The position numbers and the translations under genes are program-made. 64,000 bases of DNA from Spirometra erinaceieuropaei (taxonomy: Eukaryota; Platyhelminthes; Cestoda; Diphyllobothriidea; Diphyllobothriidae). The notes beneath the pieces were generated by a model. It saw only the letters and a program-made list of their open reading frames with translations, did no database searches and had not been told where the DNA came from. Within the stretch, counting starts at the first letter, position 1. Each line of letters begins with the position of its first letter. Location of the stretch: the NCBI GenBank assembly GCA_902702965.1, contig CACRXP010000419.1:300621-364620 (forward strand), written 5' to 3'. Below, one piece after another: positions 34,701 through 46,700 of this stretch.

Positions 34701-37700
34701 TCCGCTGGAACCCTGTTCATGGTCCATTGTGAATGTCGTATGCTTGAGTTTGGCTGTTGTGTTTTACTCTACCTCGGTCATCCTACATTAGCAAGGATTA
34801 GACTCAAAATCAAAGTATACAGAAATAGGAAAGTGTGCCGAGGTCGTATTATTTTGTCGAAATTTGTACTCGGAATTCCATTGAAGAACGATCCAGCGAA
34901 CTCTTAGAAAGCGATCTGAGGCCAACTGGATACAATCGGCTGTTTCACGGTCGTTACAGATCGTTAATGACCCCAATTCCAGTCATCCTCCCTTCATCGA
35001 TGCTATGCAAATCCCGCATTCTCCCCAGAGCCTATGTAGATGATGACATATCTGATTTATCAGTTATTTTCCGGAAACAAGGCATATGTACGCATCACTG
35101 TATCAATAGGAATAAAGTTCCGTAGTCCACCAGTGGGCTAGTCAGTCTATCCAAACCACTGGCAGTTATGATAATGATGGTGCTGGTGGTGTCGTCACTA
35201 CTGTTGGTAAGGGCAATAGTTCCGATGGTTGCTGAAGCTGATGAGGATGGGAGGCTCACTGTCGCCGTCACTACGTTTCTCCTAGAGGTATAGGTTTTGT
35301 TTGGGCAAGCTTCAACCTCATTTACGGATTCTGTTCTGCGTCTTCCGCTCTTTGTGGCTCAAATCTGGCCAACCCCCATTTCTCCATGTTAATCTTGCCA
35401 TTCGATCTTCTGATGTCCCACTCAGGCAGCGTCTGTGTCCTGCACTAATGCGTCTTCTGCGCAATCAGAAGGAGGAGAAGTGCCTCACCTCGACTTGCGG
35501 CACAGAGACTGCCGTAACGGGCGACCTGAATCGAGGCTCAGCGTGTTCTATCGCTCCGCCGGATTCCGATGCAGACTCCTGTCGCATCATCTATGCGTAA
35601 GCATGCATTGCCACGGACAACCCCTGTTGTTTTTTCTATTCTACTCTGCGAAGCATTTTCCTCGAGTACTGACCTGACATCTTTCCCGTTTTTTCCTTTT
35701 TCCACTCCATATAGTATCTTTGTCCACCTCACCCTGCTCGTCGGCTCTATTCAAGAATTGCGGCCGATGCTGGAATCAGTGTATCATAGGATGCTTCTTT
35801 ACCCTCCCATCAATCATCGCCATGATGCTATAAGTGCCATAACAAAGGTACGCTCCCTAATCTGCCTTTCAATCCCTCTGTTTCTCCTATAAAATAACTG
35901 GCATTAAGACCCTCTTGGGCGCCCGATCTTGACATCTGTCGGCATGGATAGGTTTGCAAAAAAAATCGAAAAATACAATCACTTAANNNNNNNNNNNNNN
36001 NNNNNNNNNNNNNNNNNNNNNNNNNNNNNNNNNNNNNNNNNNNNNNNNNNNNNNNNNNNNNNNNNNNNNNNNNNNNNNNNNNNNNNNNNNNNNNNNNNNN
36101 NNNNNNNNNNNNNNNNNNNNNNNNNNNATCATCGTCTTCTTTTTCTTCTTCTTCCTCACTTCATACCTGGAAATCGAACATTTGTCTAAATTCGCCCGCA
36201 CACTAAAATAGGTCCACTTGTCTATGAAATGAAGCAAGGCTCTTGAAGATCAGATGATGCGCTGTTCAAATTATTTTTGAAACGTGGTTCTCCCATTGCA
36301 ATGATCTCAACGACAGTGCACCAAGACATTTAGGAAGGTCAACCCGCCTTAGTTGTATAAAATCCTGAATTTAATCTACTTGACAACCTGTTCTAAACCT
36401 GACAGATTGTAAGCCAAGGCTAGATGTTCGTCAGGCTTACCATTACGACGTGGGTAGTTTTCAGGTTATTCTCGCATAATCGCGTGTCTTACCTTTTTAC
36501 TCTGAATGCCAGATTTATCGCCGGCGTCTAGGTTGTCTTTAGTAGGCACGACCCTTTCGTGCGCAAGAGCTTTTAGGGTATGTCAGAATTTAGCCCTACG
36601 GCAACCTTTTCTGTTACGTTCGAATAATTTCCGATGTATACCGTAAGTGACCTATCTTATGAAATGTTCGCCACAATTCTGAAGTGCGTGTTCAATTAGG
36701 AAGGATTACGTAGTTAAGGTTGCCATAGTAATTGTCATGCGGCACAGTCCTATAATATTTTGGACGCGCCAGGATATTGGCTTTTCAATACTCTTCTTTT
36801 CGGCCTCATATACAACTGCACTCGGCAAAAAGTGAGTACTTAAGTAGTGTACTTTCCACATTGACTTTTGGTGGCCTCATAAATTTAGATATATTTTGTA
36901 GAAAACATGCACAAACGTATGCATTCTTTTACTAATTCGGTAGCGAATCGTGTCTTCTTTTCATTTGACATCTGAAAGAGTATTTTTCGGTTTTAAAAAG
37001 TTTCGAATTATGAGATTTTTTTAAGATCGTGCAATGTATATTCACACAGCGTCGTACCTTTCGTTTTATTGATGTTCCTCATGAAGGATACAATATAGTC
37101 CGCATCCATTTTAAAATCTAATGAGCCCTACAAAGTATCTTCTCAAAGGCAGAGAGGAATATATATTTTTCCTAACGCGGAATGAATACATCTTATAGAC
37201 TGAACTCGCTAAACGCTAGTGCAACGGCCGGTTTGACTCGAAATTATTGGAGGATTGGAAAACTTTTTCAAAACCTAAACATGCCCTTCGAGTATAAAAA
37301 TGTAAAGACGGCGTGATTCACTGCCAAATGAGTGAAAGAAAGCATATTTTTGCATGTTTTCTGCAAAAGATAAGTCCGTCGAAAATAAATGTCAAAAATG
37401 CATGCTACCCAAGTAATCATTTTTTCCGAGAACAATTTTTACAGGGAACGTAAATAGGTGTATTCAAAAGCCAACATCCTGGCAAGTCCGATTATGTTTC
37501 GTGGTAATTATTATTCCAACTCTACTTAAGTAATCATTCCTAGTCGAAGACGCATTTCAGAATTTCGGCCGACATTTCATGAGATCGATCACTCATTGTA
37601 TGGCAGAATGGACTTGCAGACGTTTTTCCCATCCCAGTTTATTCTCTTGAAGGAAGTAGAGAAGAGGTTGACCGCCATAGACACTGGTGCACTTGTCGTA

Positions 37701-40700
37701 GCTTTCGGACCTGTGAGGGCTTAGTCTCGGTGACAATGAACGGACAGCAACAAATGAGCGACTACGTATGTCCGGAATGCAGGGTCGCGCATTTCGACAG
37801 TGAAAGCGGAAAGTGTGCCAGGCAGAAATTAAACCTATGCATATGCGGGTTCATAGAGTTGCTATGGGTAAGTTCAGTCCATAAGCAGCTCCTGACCTTT
37901 CTCGCCACGAGTTCGTCGCCAGTCTGCGTTCATACACCCCTAAGTTCAATCTCCTTGTTATCTGGGTTTTGTAGTTGTTGGGGAACTCTTAGCATGGGAT
38001 CTAATTACAGCGAGACCACAGTGCTCATCTGCGTTAACTTAATCTTTGATTCATATGTCTCTTCTACACCTTAGGTTCTAAACGATTCTGGTGACCCCGA
38101 CACTAAGTTCTCTTGCCCCGGACACTTCTGCTACCTGTCACAGGGAGCCGTAGCTTTGGTAGAAGTTGACGGACCTCTTTGAAGTATATCCAGCTAGGCC
38201 ACGAATGATGTCCACAGGGTGTTAAAAGTAAAATCACCGCCGCTCTTAGCTCTTGACTTTCATCAGATTTTCTCCTGGATCCATCGAATGGCAATTGGGG
38301 CTTCTAGCTTCGTGTTGCATCCCGTCATCCCTTCCTTGTTTCTTCCAGAAGTTGCCTTATTAAAATCAGTGTTAGCACGTTGCCCTTGGTCCACACTGCT
38401 GTCATTTCGCCCCCGCCCCTTTCTAGCTCCTTTCTAGGCCCGAAGGTGTAATCTGCGTCACGGGACCCCTCTATTCCATGCCCTCTCTCCGTGGCATTGG
38501 GTTTGAGCAGGATGAGGACGCGGACTGCGATGTGGAAAGTGGTGATCAGCCTTCCCGGACTCGTGACAACAGCCACAGCAGAGACAACTCGCAGACCTCG
38601 CTAAAACCGAGCTTTCGCCTCCTCAGCATGTAAGTGTTGTCCTCTGACCACTTCTCCTACCAGCCCAGGAGGCAAAATTTTCGCAAAAAAGTAGAATTCG
38701 TCTTTCCAGTTTGCGAGGTAGGAGAGAAGGCATGCAAGTCCGTCTCACCATTAGGGCGTAGGTCAGCGGTATGGCGCCTACTCTGTGGAGCACATGAGGG
38801 ACCACGCGTGCGATGGTCGAACTACCGTGCCATGTCACGTGGTCCCCTTTGTGTCTGTGAAGACTGGGCATACTGTGGGGTGGCGGGTCGTGTGTGGCAC
38901 GCGTAGACGGGCTCGTCAGCCACTGCGCCCGAGCCCACCCCCAGTTGTCACGACATTGTTTTGTCATCGGAGCGCGCCGAATGCGGTAGATATTGCGCGT
39001 AGGTTTACTCCACCGTAAATTAATTAGCGCGCTCGTAAAGCACCCATCCCGTGGGACGCACATAATTTTTCAGATTTAATCCCATTTAATTGCGCCGTCT
39101 GCCGACTCTGCCCAAACATCCGTTGAGGATGGGCAGCTGCAACTTTAACTGTGGGGCTCAGCAGTGTTGAAGTCGGCGGTTGTCTTTTGTGTGTGACCAG
39201 CATGTTTAGAGCTCTCTCCACCTACTCTCAACTCACTGTTGCACCATCTCGCTACATGAGGACTGCCACCTTCACCACGCGGGTGTGGGAGAAATCATGT
39301 CTGTATCACGCTTAAATGAGTAGTATATTTGCCACTTTCGTCGTGTGACCCGGCAGGATTTCTGCCAAGATCGCGGGTGGCGGAGCATAAGGCCAAATTC
39401 CGTCACAAAACCGAGGATTATAGCTTTCTAAGGCGTAAACATTTTGCCCTTCCTTGTTAAATTGAGCAGCCGGTGCAAAAAAATCCTGGCCTTGTCCTTC
39501 CGACAGCTCATTACCTCATCCGGGGCTGGAGTGACCTCAGTTACAAATCCCTTGCTCTTTCAGGCGTAATGCAAAGTGACACTTGGCCGAACAAGCTGAA
39601 GCCGTTTCTTAAATCAGGGCCCCACCCCCCGCCGAGATGGTCTTTCTCGTTAGCGAGCAGGCCTGTCAAATGCCCGCCAAAATCTCACCATTACTTCAAA
39701 CCTTCCTGCCAAACCCTCACACACGTTTGCCATTTCACGTCTCTGGTAGACTGAAAATCCGCTTGGAAAGTAAACGAAAGGGTAGAACCATAAATGACCC
39801 AAACACATTTACTTGCTCCTAACGACTGCATGAGTAACTGGGGGAGCGCGTGTTTGCCTCTAACTCCTCAGATCCCATAGCTTTTGAGGCAGATTGTTGT
39901 CGCCAATTGAGTTTACTTTGTCGTTATTGTCGACACTGCACCGAAGACTCTTAAAACGCCACCCCACTCCGACACCATTATTGAGTAGGAAAGATTAACG
40001 GTTGCTACTCTGTAAAAAGGACAACCTGAAGTGCGTTTTCTATTAGGATGCATTACTTGGGTGTACTCGCGATGCTAATTATCGTGCAGCATAATCCAAA
40101 GATATTTCAATCACGCGAAGGTGCCGGCCTTTGAATATACTTCATTGCGACCTTCGGTAAAAATAACTACCGGCGGAGTTTAATTCTCTGCTTTTTCTCG
40201 GCACCTTTAAAAACTCAACTATATCTTATAGAATGCATACAGAAAAATATGCTGTCGTCTTTTTAAAATTTTTTAACTGAAGAAAGTGTGCTTTTCCGTT
40301 TTAAAAAGTTTTTTTTTCAATTTCCGAATATGTTTCAGCTCGACATGCCCTTGCATTTTCGCTCGGGATTTCGAAACTAAATAGTTTTCACGTTCCATTT
40401 AAGGACAATCGCGCATTCCTCTATATTATTGAAAAGACTTTAAAATTTTACAATGGACGTGGATCATCTTTATGCTTTACGGGCAGCATATAGATGCTAT
40501 CTCATTTGTTTGGACATTTCACGATGTGAAAAATCTCCCAATTATAAACTTTTTAAAACCGATAGGTACCCTTTCTTCGAGTTGAATATTTGGTGACGTA
40601 ATTTACTATAAAAAAATTCGAGAAAGCGTATTTTCGTGCATGTTGTTTATAAAATCTCTTTGAGGAGAATGAATTGCTCACCGGATCGGGAGACTTTTCT

Positions 40701-43700
40701 GGCTGACGTTTCGAAGAGCTGGGGCTGCTCTCCATTGTCAAAGCGTCAAGTGAATTTTATAAGGAAGTTGAAATCTGATCGTAATAAATCCCATACTACT
40801 CAAGTAATCATTTTTACCGAGTGCAGTTTTTACTGGCGGCTGAAAAGAAGCCCATTCAAAAGTCGGCATCCTTACCTGACTGGTGTATTTTAGTATCATT
40901 TTGCATGATGATCAATGTTACAACCCCACCTAAGTAATCCTTTCTAAGCGGAAACGCATTTCAGAATTTCAGCTAGCACTTCGTGAGATACGCCACCTAC
41001 TGTAAAAACATGTCTCTTAATTCATCTACACGAAAGGACCAATCAGAGTTGCCGAGTGGTTGGCCGCCTGACGGGAGTTGGAAAAAAGGATGGCATTCGG
41101 TACCCTGTACCACCCACAGTTTAAAGGGACGGCGCCCTTGAGCTTGTCCACGCGGGACTTTTCTAAAAACTGATCCCTCTTTAAGCCTGCGTTGCCTGAC
41201 TGTTCGCGCGTCAATTTAAAAGTCTTCCACCAACAACAGCTGAGTTGACAATCCCTATTTGCGGCACAACAATTACGCCGAATGCCAGACAAAGTCGGCT
41301 CTTCAAAAAAATTACAAAGCTTTTATTGGCTGTTCGCAAGTCTATTTTGTGAGGACACTGTACTCTTTTTCATGCCGCCTCCCGAAAATGTTGACTTGCT
41401 ATCTAGTCTTCTTTCCCGGTCGGGATAATTTCGTGCCGTTGCAGGACTTATCTGCATTTCGCCTTGTCTTTGCGGAGTGTGTATTCTCCTCTTTTGAATC
41501 ACAAACTTTAAATATGTAGAAATCAACTGGAAGAAGTAACTGCAACTTATCTTGGATCGCTAAGCCCGTCGGTTTATCTATAAACGCTGGGAAGACCAAA
41601 GTACCTTCAGGCTACATCCCTGACCAGGAGATGGAACCTCTCGAGATTGATGGCTGTCACCTTGAAAAAGTGAACGATTTCAAGTACCTCGGGTAGAGGC
41701 AACTGCCGACTGAACGGAGTAAGGACTGCATTGTCTCCTGAATCGAGGCTGCTCGTAGGGTCTACAAAAGCCTTCGAAAGTGCCCATAGACATGACGCGA
41801 CATTTCCATCGTCACGAAGATTCGCGTGTACCGTCCATCTGTTCAGTTTGTCCTTCTAGATGGTTGTGGATACTGGGCTGTCCGCGCGGAGGACGAGCGA
41901 AAATTAGAGGCATTTGACCACCACTGCCTGAGGATCATCTTTTGAATGAAACACGCCGACTTCGTTTCAAATGAGACATTCGGCACTCGCTGCGACAATA
42001 TCACAAGGACAACTCAGGCCATCCAGGAAAGACGACTGAGGTGGTTTGGGAACGTTTTTCGTCGTCCACCCCTGGAGCTCCGGTGTTACTGCCCTTGATT
42101 CGGCACCGTTACCCCATTGGAGGGGTCGAGGAGGTAGTTAACTCGAAACTTGGCTCAACAAAGTTCGTCAAGACTTGGAAGTGGTTCTTAGATCTTCGAC
42201 ATTCAGTCTCCATCGTTGACGAAGAGGGTCGGTTGAACTGTGTAGATCTGCTGCCGCGGATCGTCACGCGTAGGGAGGCACGATTTGGGACATCGTCATG
42301 GCCTGCTAGATCAGACATGACTGCTACCAGTCTTACTCAAACCCCGTCTTTGCTGCACCCGACTGTCTATTTGATCAAACCATTTCCATTTGCATATGGT
42401 AGAATGTCATGAAATCGCATAGCCGGACAACCTGTATTCGCATACAGCAGCGGAACCAGCTCTACGCTCTGCTGTCTGAGGTGTGGCTGATATGCCAGGC
42501 GAGACCGCTTTTCCACTTTGAGCGGCGCCGTTGCTGCGATTGCAGAAGTTCTACAATAACAAGGGACGCATTGAAAGTAGCCGGCAGTTTTACCAATTAG
42601 CCGATTCCCCTCGGCAGACTCCCGACTGACGACATTCAAATGCCCACCTTCAGTTTCGGACTACAGTTAGCTCGCCTCGCAAGCACAGCCGGTTCATCGC
42701 GTCCAGCGTAGATCAGGCGAGACAGTGCGAATTGTGGTAAGTCGGGAGGCCGGTGGTTCGAACCTGCCTGGAAACAGATGTTGCCCGGCTGTTTGTTTTC
42801 CATAGTCTGCTGACGAAATAGTTGCAATTCGCAAAATTACGCACTGCACAAGGTATGTTCTGTTTCAATCAAGGTCTCGCCAGTTCCACCACATGCTGTA
42901 TGCACAGAAAACCGCTTTTAGTGCACCCCTACTTACCCATCCATAGAGGGCATGCGTGTTTAACGTGTTTGACATCTGAGATCTTATTTTACATCCTTGC
43001 GCCCGATTGCACTCGCTAGCTTTGTGTATCAGAGAATTCGGAAACCTAGTTACAGAACGCCATGAGCATAGGTTCGTGTACTATGGTTGCGGGAAGTACT
43101 CATACAGTTACGCTGTAGGGCTCGATCAGGAACCCTCGCAGACGGTCGGGTAGCGACATAGGCAAGTCAGACCGGGTGGCCAGCTATACCGAACGCCAGG
43201 TTTTTTGACCTGGAATTCGATCCCGCGTTTTCAGGTCATGGAGCATTAGTAAGTCCAACATTCTACCATTGAACCGCAGGTCTATTGTCCTGTCGGTTAC
43301 GATCCCGGTTGTCTGTTTGCAATTTATACTACAGTAGGTGGGCTAACTCATGAAATGTCAACCGAAATTCCGAAATGCGTTTTCGTTTCGAAAAGATTAA
43401 TTAAGTAGGGTTGTGAACCTAGTCAGCCTGCAACATACTTCTATACTATTTCAGTTACCTCAGGATGCCGGCTTTCGAATGAACTTCCTTCCGGCTGAAT
43501 GCAAAAACTATATCCTGTAAAAATGAATACTTGAGTAGCACGAATTTTTGTCATTGATTTTCGATGCCTCTAAAAGTCCAATTATATTTCACGGAAAGCA
43601 TGCATAAAAATACTCATTCTCTTGCCCATTCGGTAGAAAATTACGTCTTTTTCTTCTTCTTGTCGTCGTCGTCGTCTTCTTCTTCTTCCAACTTTATGCT

Positions 43701-46700
43701 CGAAGGAGGGACATAATTGTGTTTTTAAAAAGTTTCTAATTGTGGGACTTTTACATACCGTTAGATGGCCGTTCATAAATCGTCATGTCTCTGCATTTAC
43801 CAATGTGGCTTGTAAAGTTAACAATATGGATCAACTCCACTGCTTAATTTTATGAGCCCTATATCGTTCCCCTTTAGTACCGTAGAGAAATGCGCGGTTT
43901 TCTGTACGCGGAAAATATGCGGCTTGTAGTTTGGATATCCTGAATGCAAGTGTAACGGCAGGTCGGGTTCAAAATTATTCGGGAATTGGAAACGTTTTTG
44001 AAAACCGAATTATACCCTTCTTTGGAGTATAAAATTGGAAGAAGTTGTGATTTTCTACCGAATGAGTAAAAGAATGAATATTGTTATGCATGTTTTCCGC
44101 GAAATATAATTGAACTTTTTGAGGCCTCGAAAATCAATGAGAAAAATTTATGCTATTCAAGTAGTCTTTTTTACATAGTATAGTTCTTGCATGCTGTCGG
44201 GAATAAGTTCATTTAAAAGCCGGTACCCTGCGGTAACTAGATCACTTTAGAACTATGCTGCATGAGGATTAGTTTTACAACCCTATTTAATGAATCTTTT
44301 CGAAACAAAAACGCATTTCGGAATTTCGGTTGACATTTCATGAGTTAGCCCACCTACTGTACTCTGCCCCACCTGTCCACCCGGCAGTTTTCTTCATATC
44401 CGGCACGGAAGTAGGTAAAGTGGGCAGCTGCTACCTGCGCATATTGGGCCAGGCTTTGGAACGGCATCTGCGTCACCTCTGGGGACCTTGATGTATGTAA
44501 TACCGGATGTCCATGCTCCTTCTCTTTTTCATCCTATTTCAGAATCCTTGATTCACTCCACGCCTGCTCGTCAATTACCTCAAATTATCGCCTCATTTGT
44601 GCCAGCGTCAAGTGCTCTGCGGCCATAATCTCATCTCTCTCCGCCCTCTCGAAGGGCGAAGGCCTGGACTGTGAACTTATCGGTCCAATTGAAGGACAAT
44701 TCGGAAAACCAAGTTCGTAATTTCTGCTCAAAGCCAGCCTTATTGCTTTCTTGCATCGACTTTTTTTAGCCCCGACTTCATGTATGTCACTGGACCGCAG
44801 CCGTCTACAAATATGTATGTGTCAGCGAATTAGACCTCGTCTAGTGATTGTCGCTTTTTTTTCACCAGGTTTTCAGAACCTAGCTGCATTGCGTCTCGCC
44901 TTAACTGTGCATCGTTACTGTCGAAACAGGCAGCTCGAGATGCATTGAACGAACTCCTGCAATTTGTTCTTCTCTGTGGGACTGCACCTTTGTCGCATTC
45001 TCACTTGCGTGCGACCTTACCCACCTCTACAGTAGCCTAGTACATGTAGTGAGGGCCAACTCGTGTGTGTTGCACGCGTAGACGGACTGGTTAGCTTTGA
45101 CAGTCATCGCGCCCGCGCCAACCTCAGGCCACTGGAGCGAGATAGAAAATTCGGTCGATCACATGAACAAGGAACCGGTAAGATGCGGTTATGTAGCCCC
45201 ACCTGATGGACACAATACTGTTAGGGTTGGGGTTAGGAGTTAGGGCTACTATTTCTCAACCACTCGAAGTACAACCGCGCATTCCCAACAGCTTTTCTTT
45301 TACATACATTTACTTGAGCCCGTCGCCTGTCCGTTGCCCGGCCCTACCTGTAAAAACCCCCTATTGCCACCGGTCCCGTATTAGAGGTGGCTGGGGTTTG
45401 TTTACCTAAGGTGGGGCTACATAACCACATCTGACCCGTCGATTTCGACGATGTCCACAGGGTGGGAGCAGGGGCGGTGACTTGCGCGGTCGTTTATAGT
45501 GCGAGTAGACTTGCGCTGCATCTACCTACACTCTCTCCTCCTCCCCCGCCTGAGCCCGGTGTCAAGACAGAATCAAGAAGACCGGAGACGAGGGCGGCCG
45601 CAAGTGGATGGCTTGGACGGATACGCACCTAGGTGCTCCACTCCGCATCCCCGGGTCCACACAACAAATGACCAGGATTTTGACCGACAAAACAATGGGG
45701 GGCGTGGCAGCGGTCCCAGTTGTGCGACGACTGTCGACAACAGAGTCCGCCGCCGCAACTCCTAAATGTTGGCATTTGTTATTGCGTAGGATAACGCCTG
45801 CCAGAATCCGATGCAGCTCCCGTTGGTGCCCTTTTTGGGGGCACCACATCTGACCCAAAGACCTGTACTACAGACAGCCTCGCGCTAAGTTCCGCGGGGG
45901 GACCTATCTCCATGCCCTAACCCTAACACTAATCCTAACCCCAAACCTCTGGAATCTGGAGCTTGTAAGATCCTTATTCCCATGCTCCAACGAAAATGTT
46001 TGTGACGACGCAACTACAGGCGACTATAGGTGGATTAGTGTGATGTCATGCTCGTTGTTCGCCAATATGACGACATACTAGCAGCACGTACCAAAGCTCA
46101 TAAAGCCGTTGTAAACATGCTGTCCACTTTTAATTTCATTGGAAATCAACACGCAAACTTGCAGTAAATCCTTCGGAACATACCTGTTTAGATCCGGCCC
46201 GAAAGTTGACATCAATATTTGAGCTAAAATTCACCAGCTACTATGACACAATCGCGTAATGTTCACAAGTTGCCAACGGGCAAGATAGTGGCACAGTCGA
46301 CCCTCAGTAGTCGTGGGTTTAGGGACTACAGCTACCCGCGAGTAGCTGAGGTCCGCGAATACTTAAGACATGTCTAAAACGCTTATAACTGCCTATTTTA
46401 ATGTTCAAACACAAAATACCCCTTAACTCTCGTCCTAAAACATTTTAACATTATCTGCTGTGTTTACGTTAATATTGGTATTTCCAAGTGAGTGAATCTT
46501 TTTTTTCGCCATAACAGTGTATTTGGCGGCGACGATAAGTGAAAATAACTAGCCAGTGTCTTAGACGTGCTCTACGATGAAGGAAATCCTCGACTTCTGA
46601 ACCACAAATATTCAGGGCTCGACTGTATACTCTCACTGAATACTTTACCTGTGCCGTCAGTTGGACATGGGTTTGGGCCAAAATTTTGAAATAAACTTTT

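Larger units (their letters stand above)
35848..38074 (+). other. Intron, ARFGEF3-like gene
   Basis: Holds the 141-N gap at 35987-36127 and foldback copy 2. A 114-codon frame at 37730-38074 (contains CPECRVAHFDSESGKC) shows no homology I can name and ends at the next acceptor. Confidence 0.5.
38630..44542 (+). other. Intron, ARFGEF3-like gene (5.9 kb)
   Basis: Holds foldback copies 3 and 4, an RTE-like fragment, tRNA-like sequences and a hammerhead-like motif, listed separately. At 38866-38940 a CACGCGTAGACGG block recurs at 45067-45120. At 38205-38225 ATGATGTCCACAGGGTG resembles 45445-45465. The rest is unassigned. Confidence 0.5.

Noticed and set aside
37730..38074. 114-codon frame with a CPEC...C pattern
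   Set aside because: Lies in an intron, ends at the next acceptor, and the cysteine spacing does not match a zinc-binding family I can name.
41030..41075. tRNA-Leu/Ser-like A box (GTTGCCGAGTGGTT)
   Set aside because: No B box or cloverleaf at the required distance.
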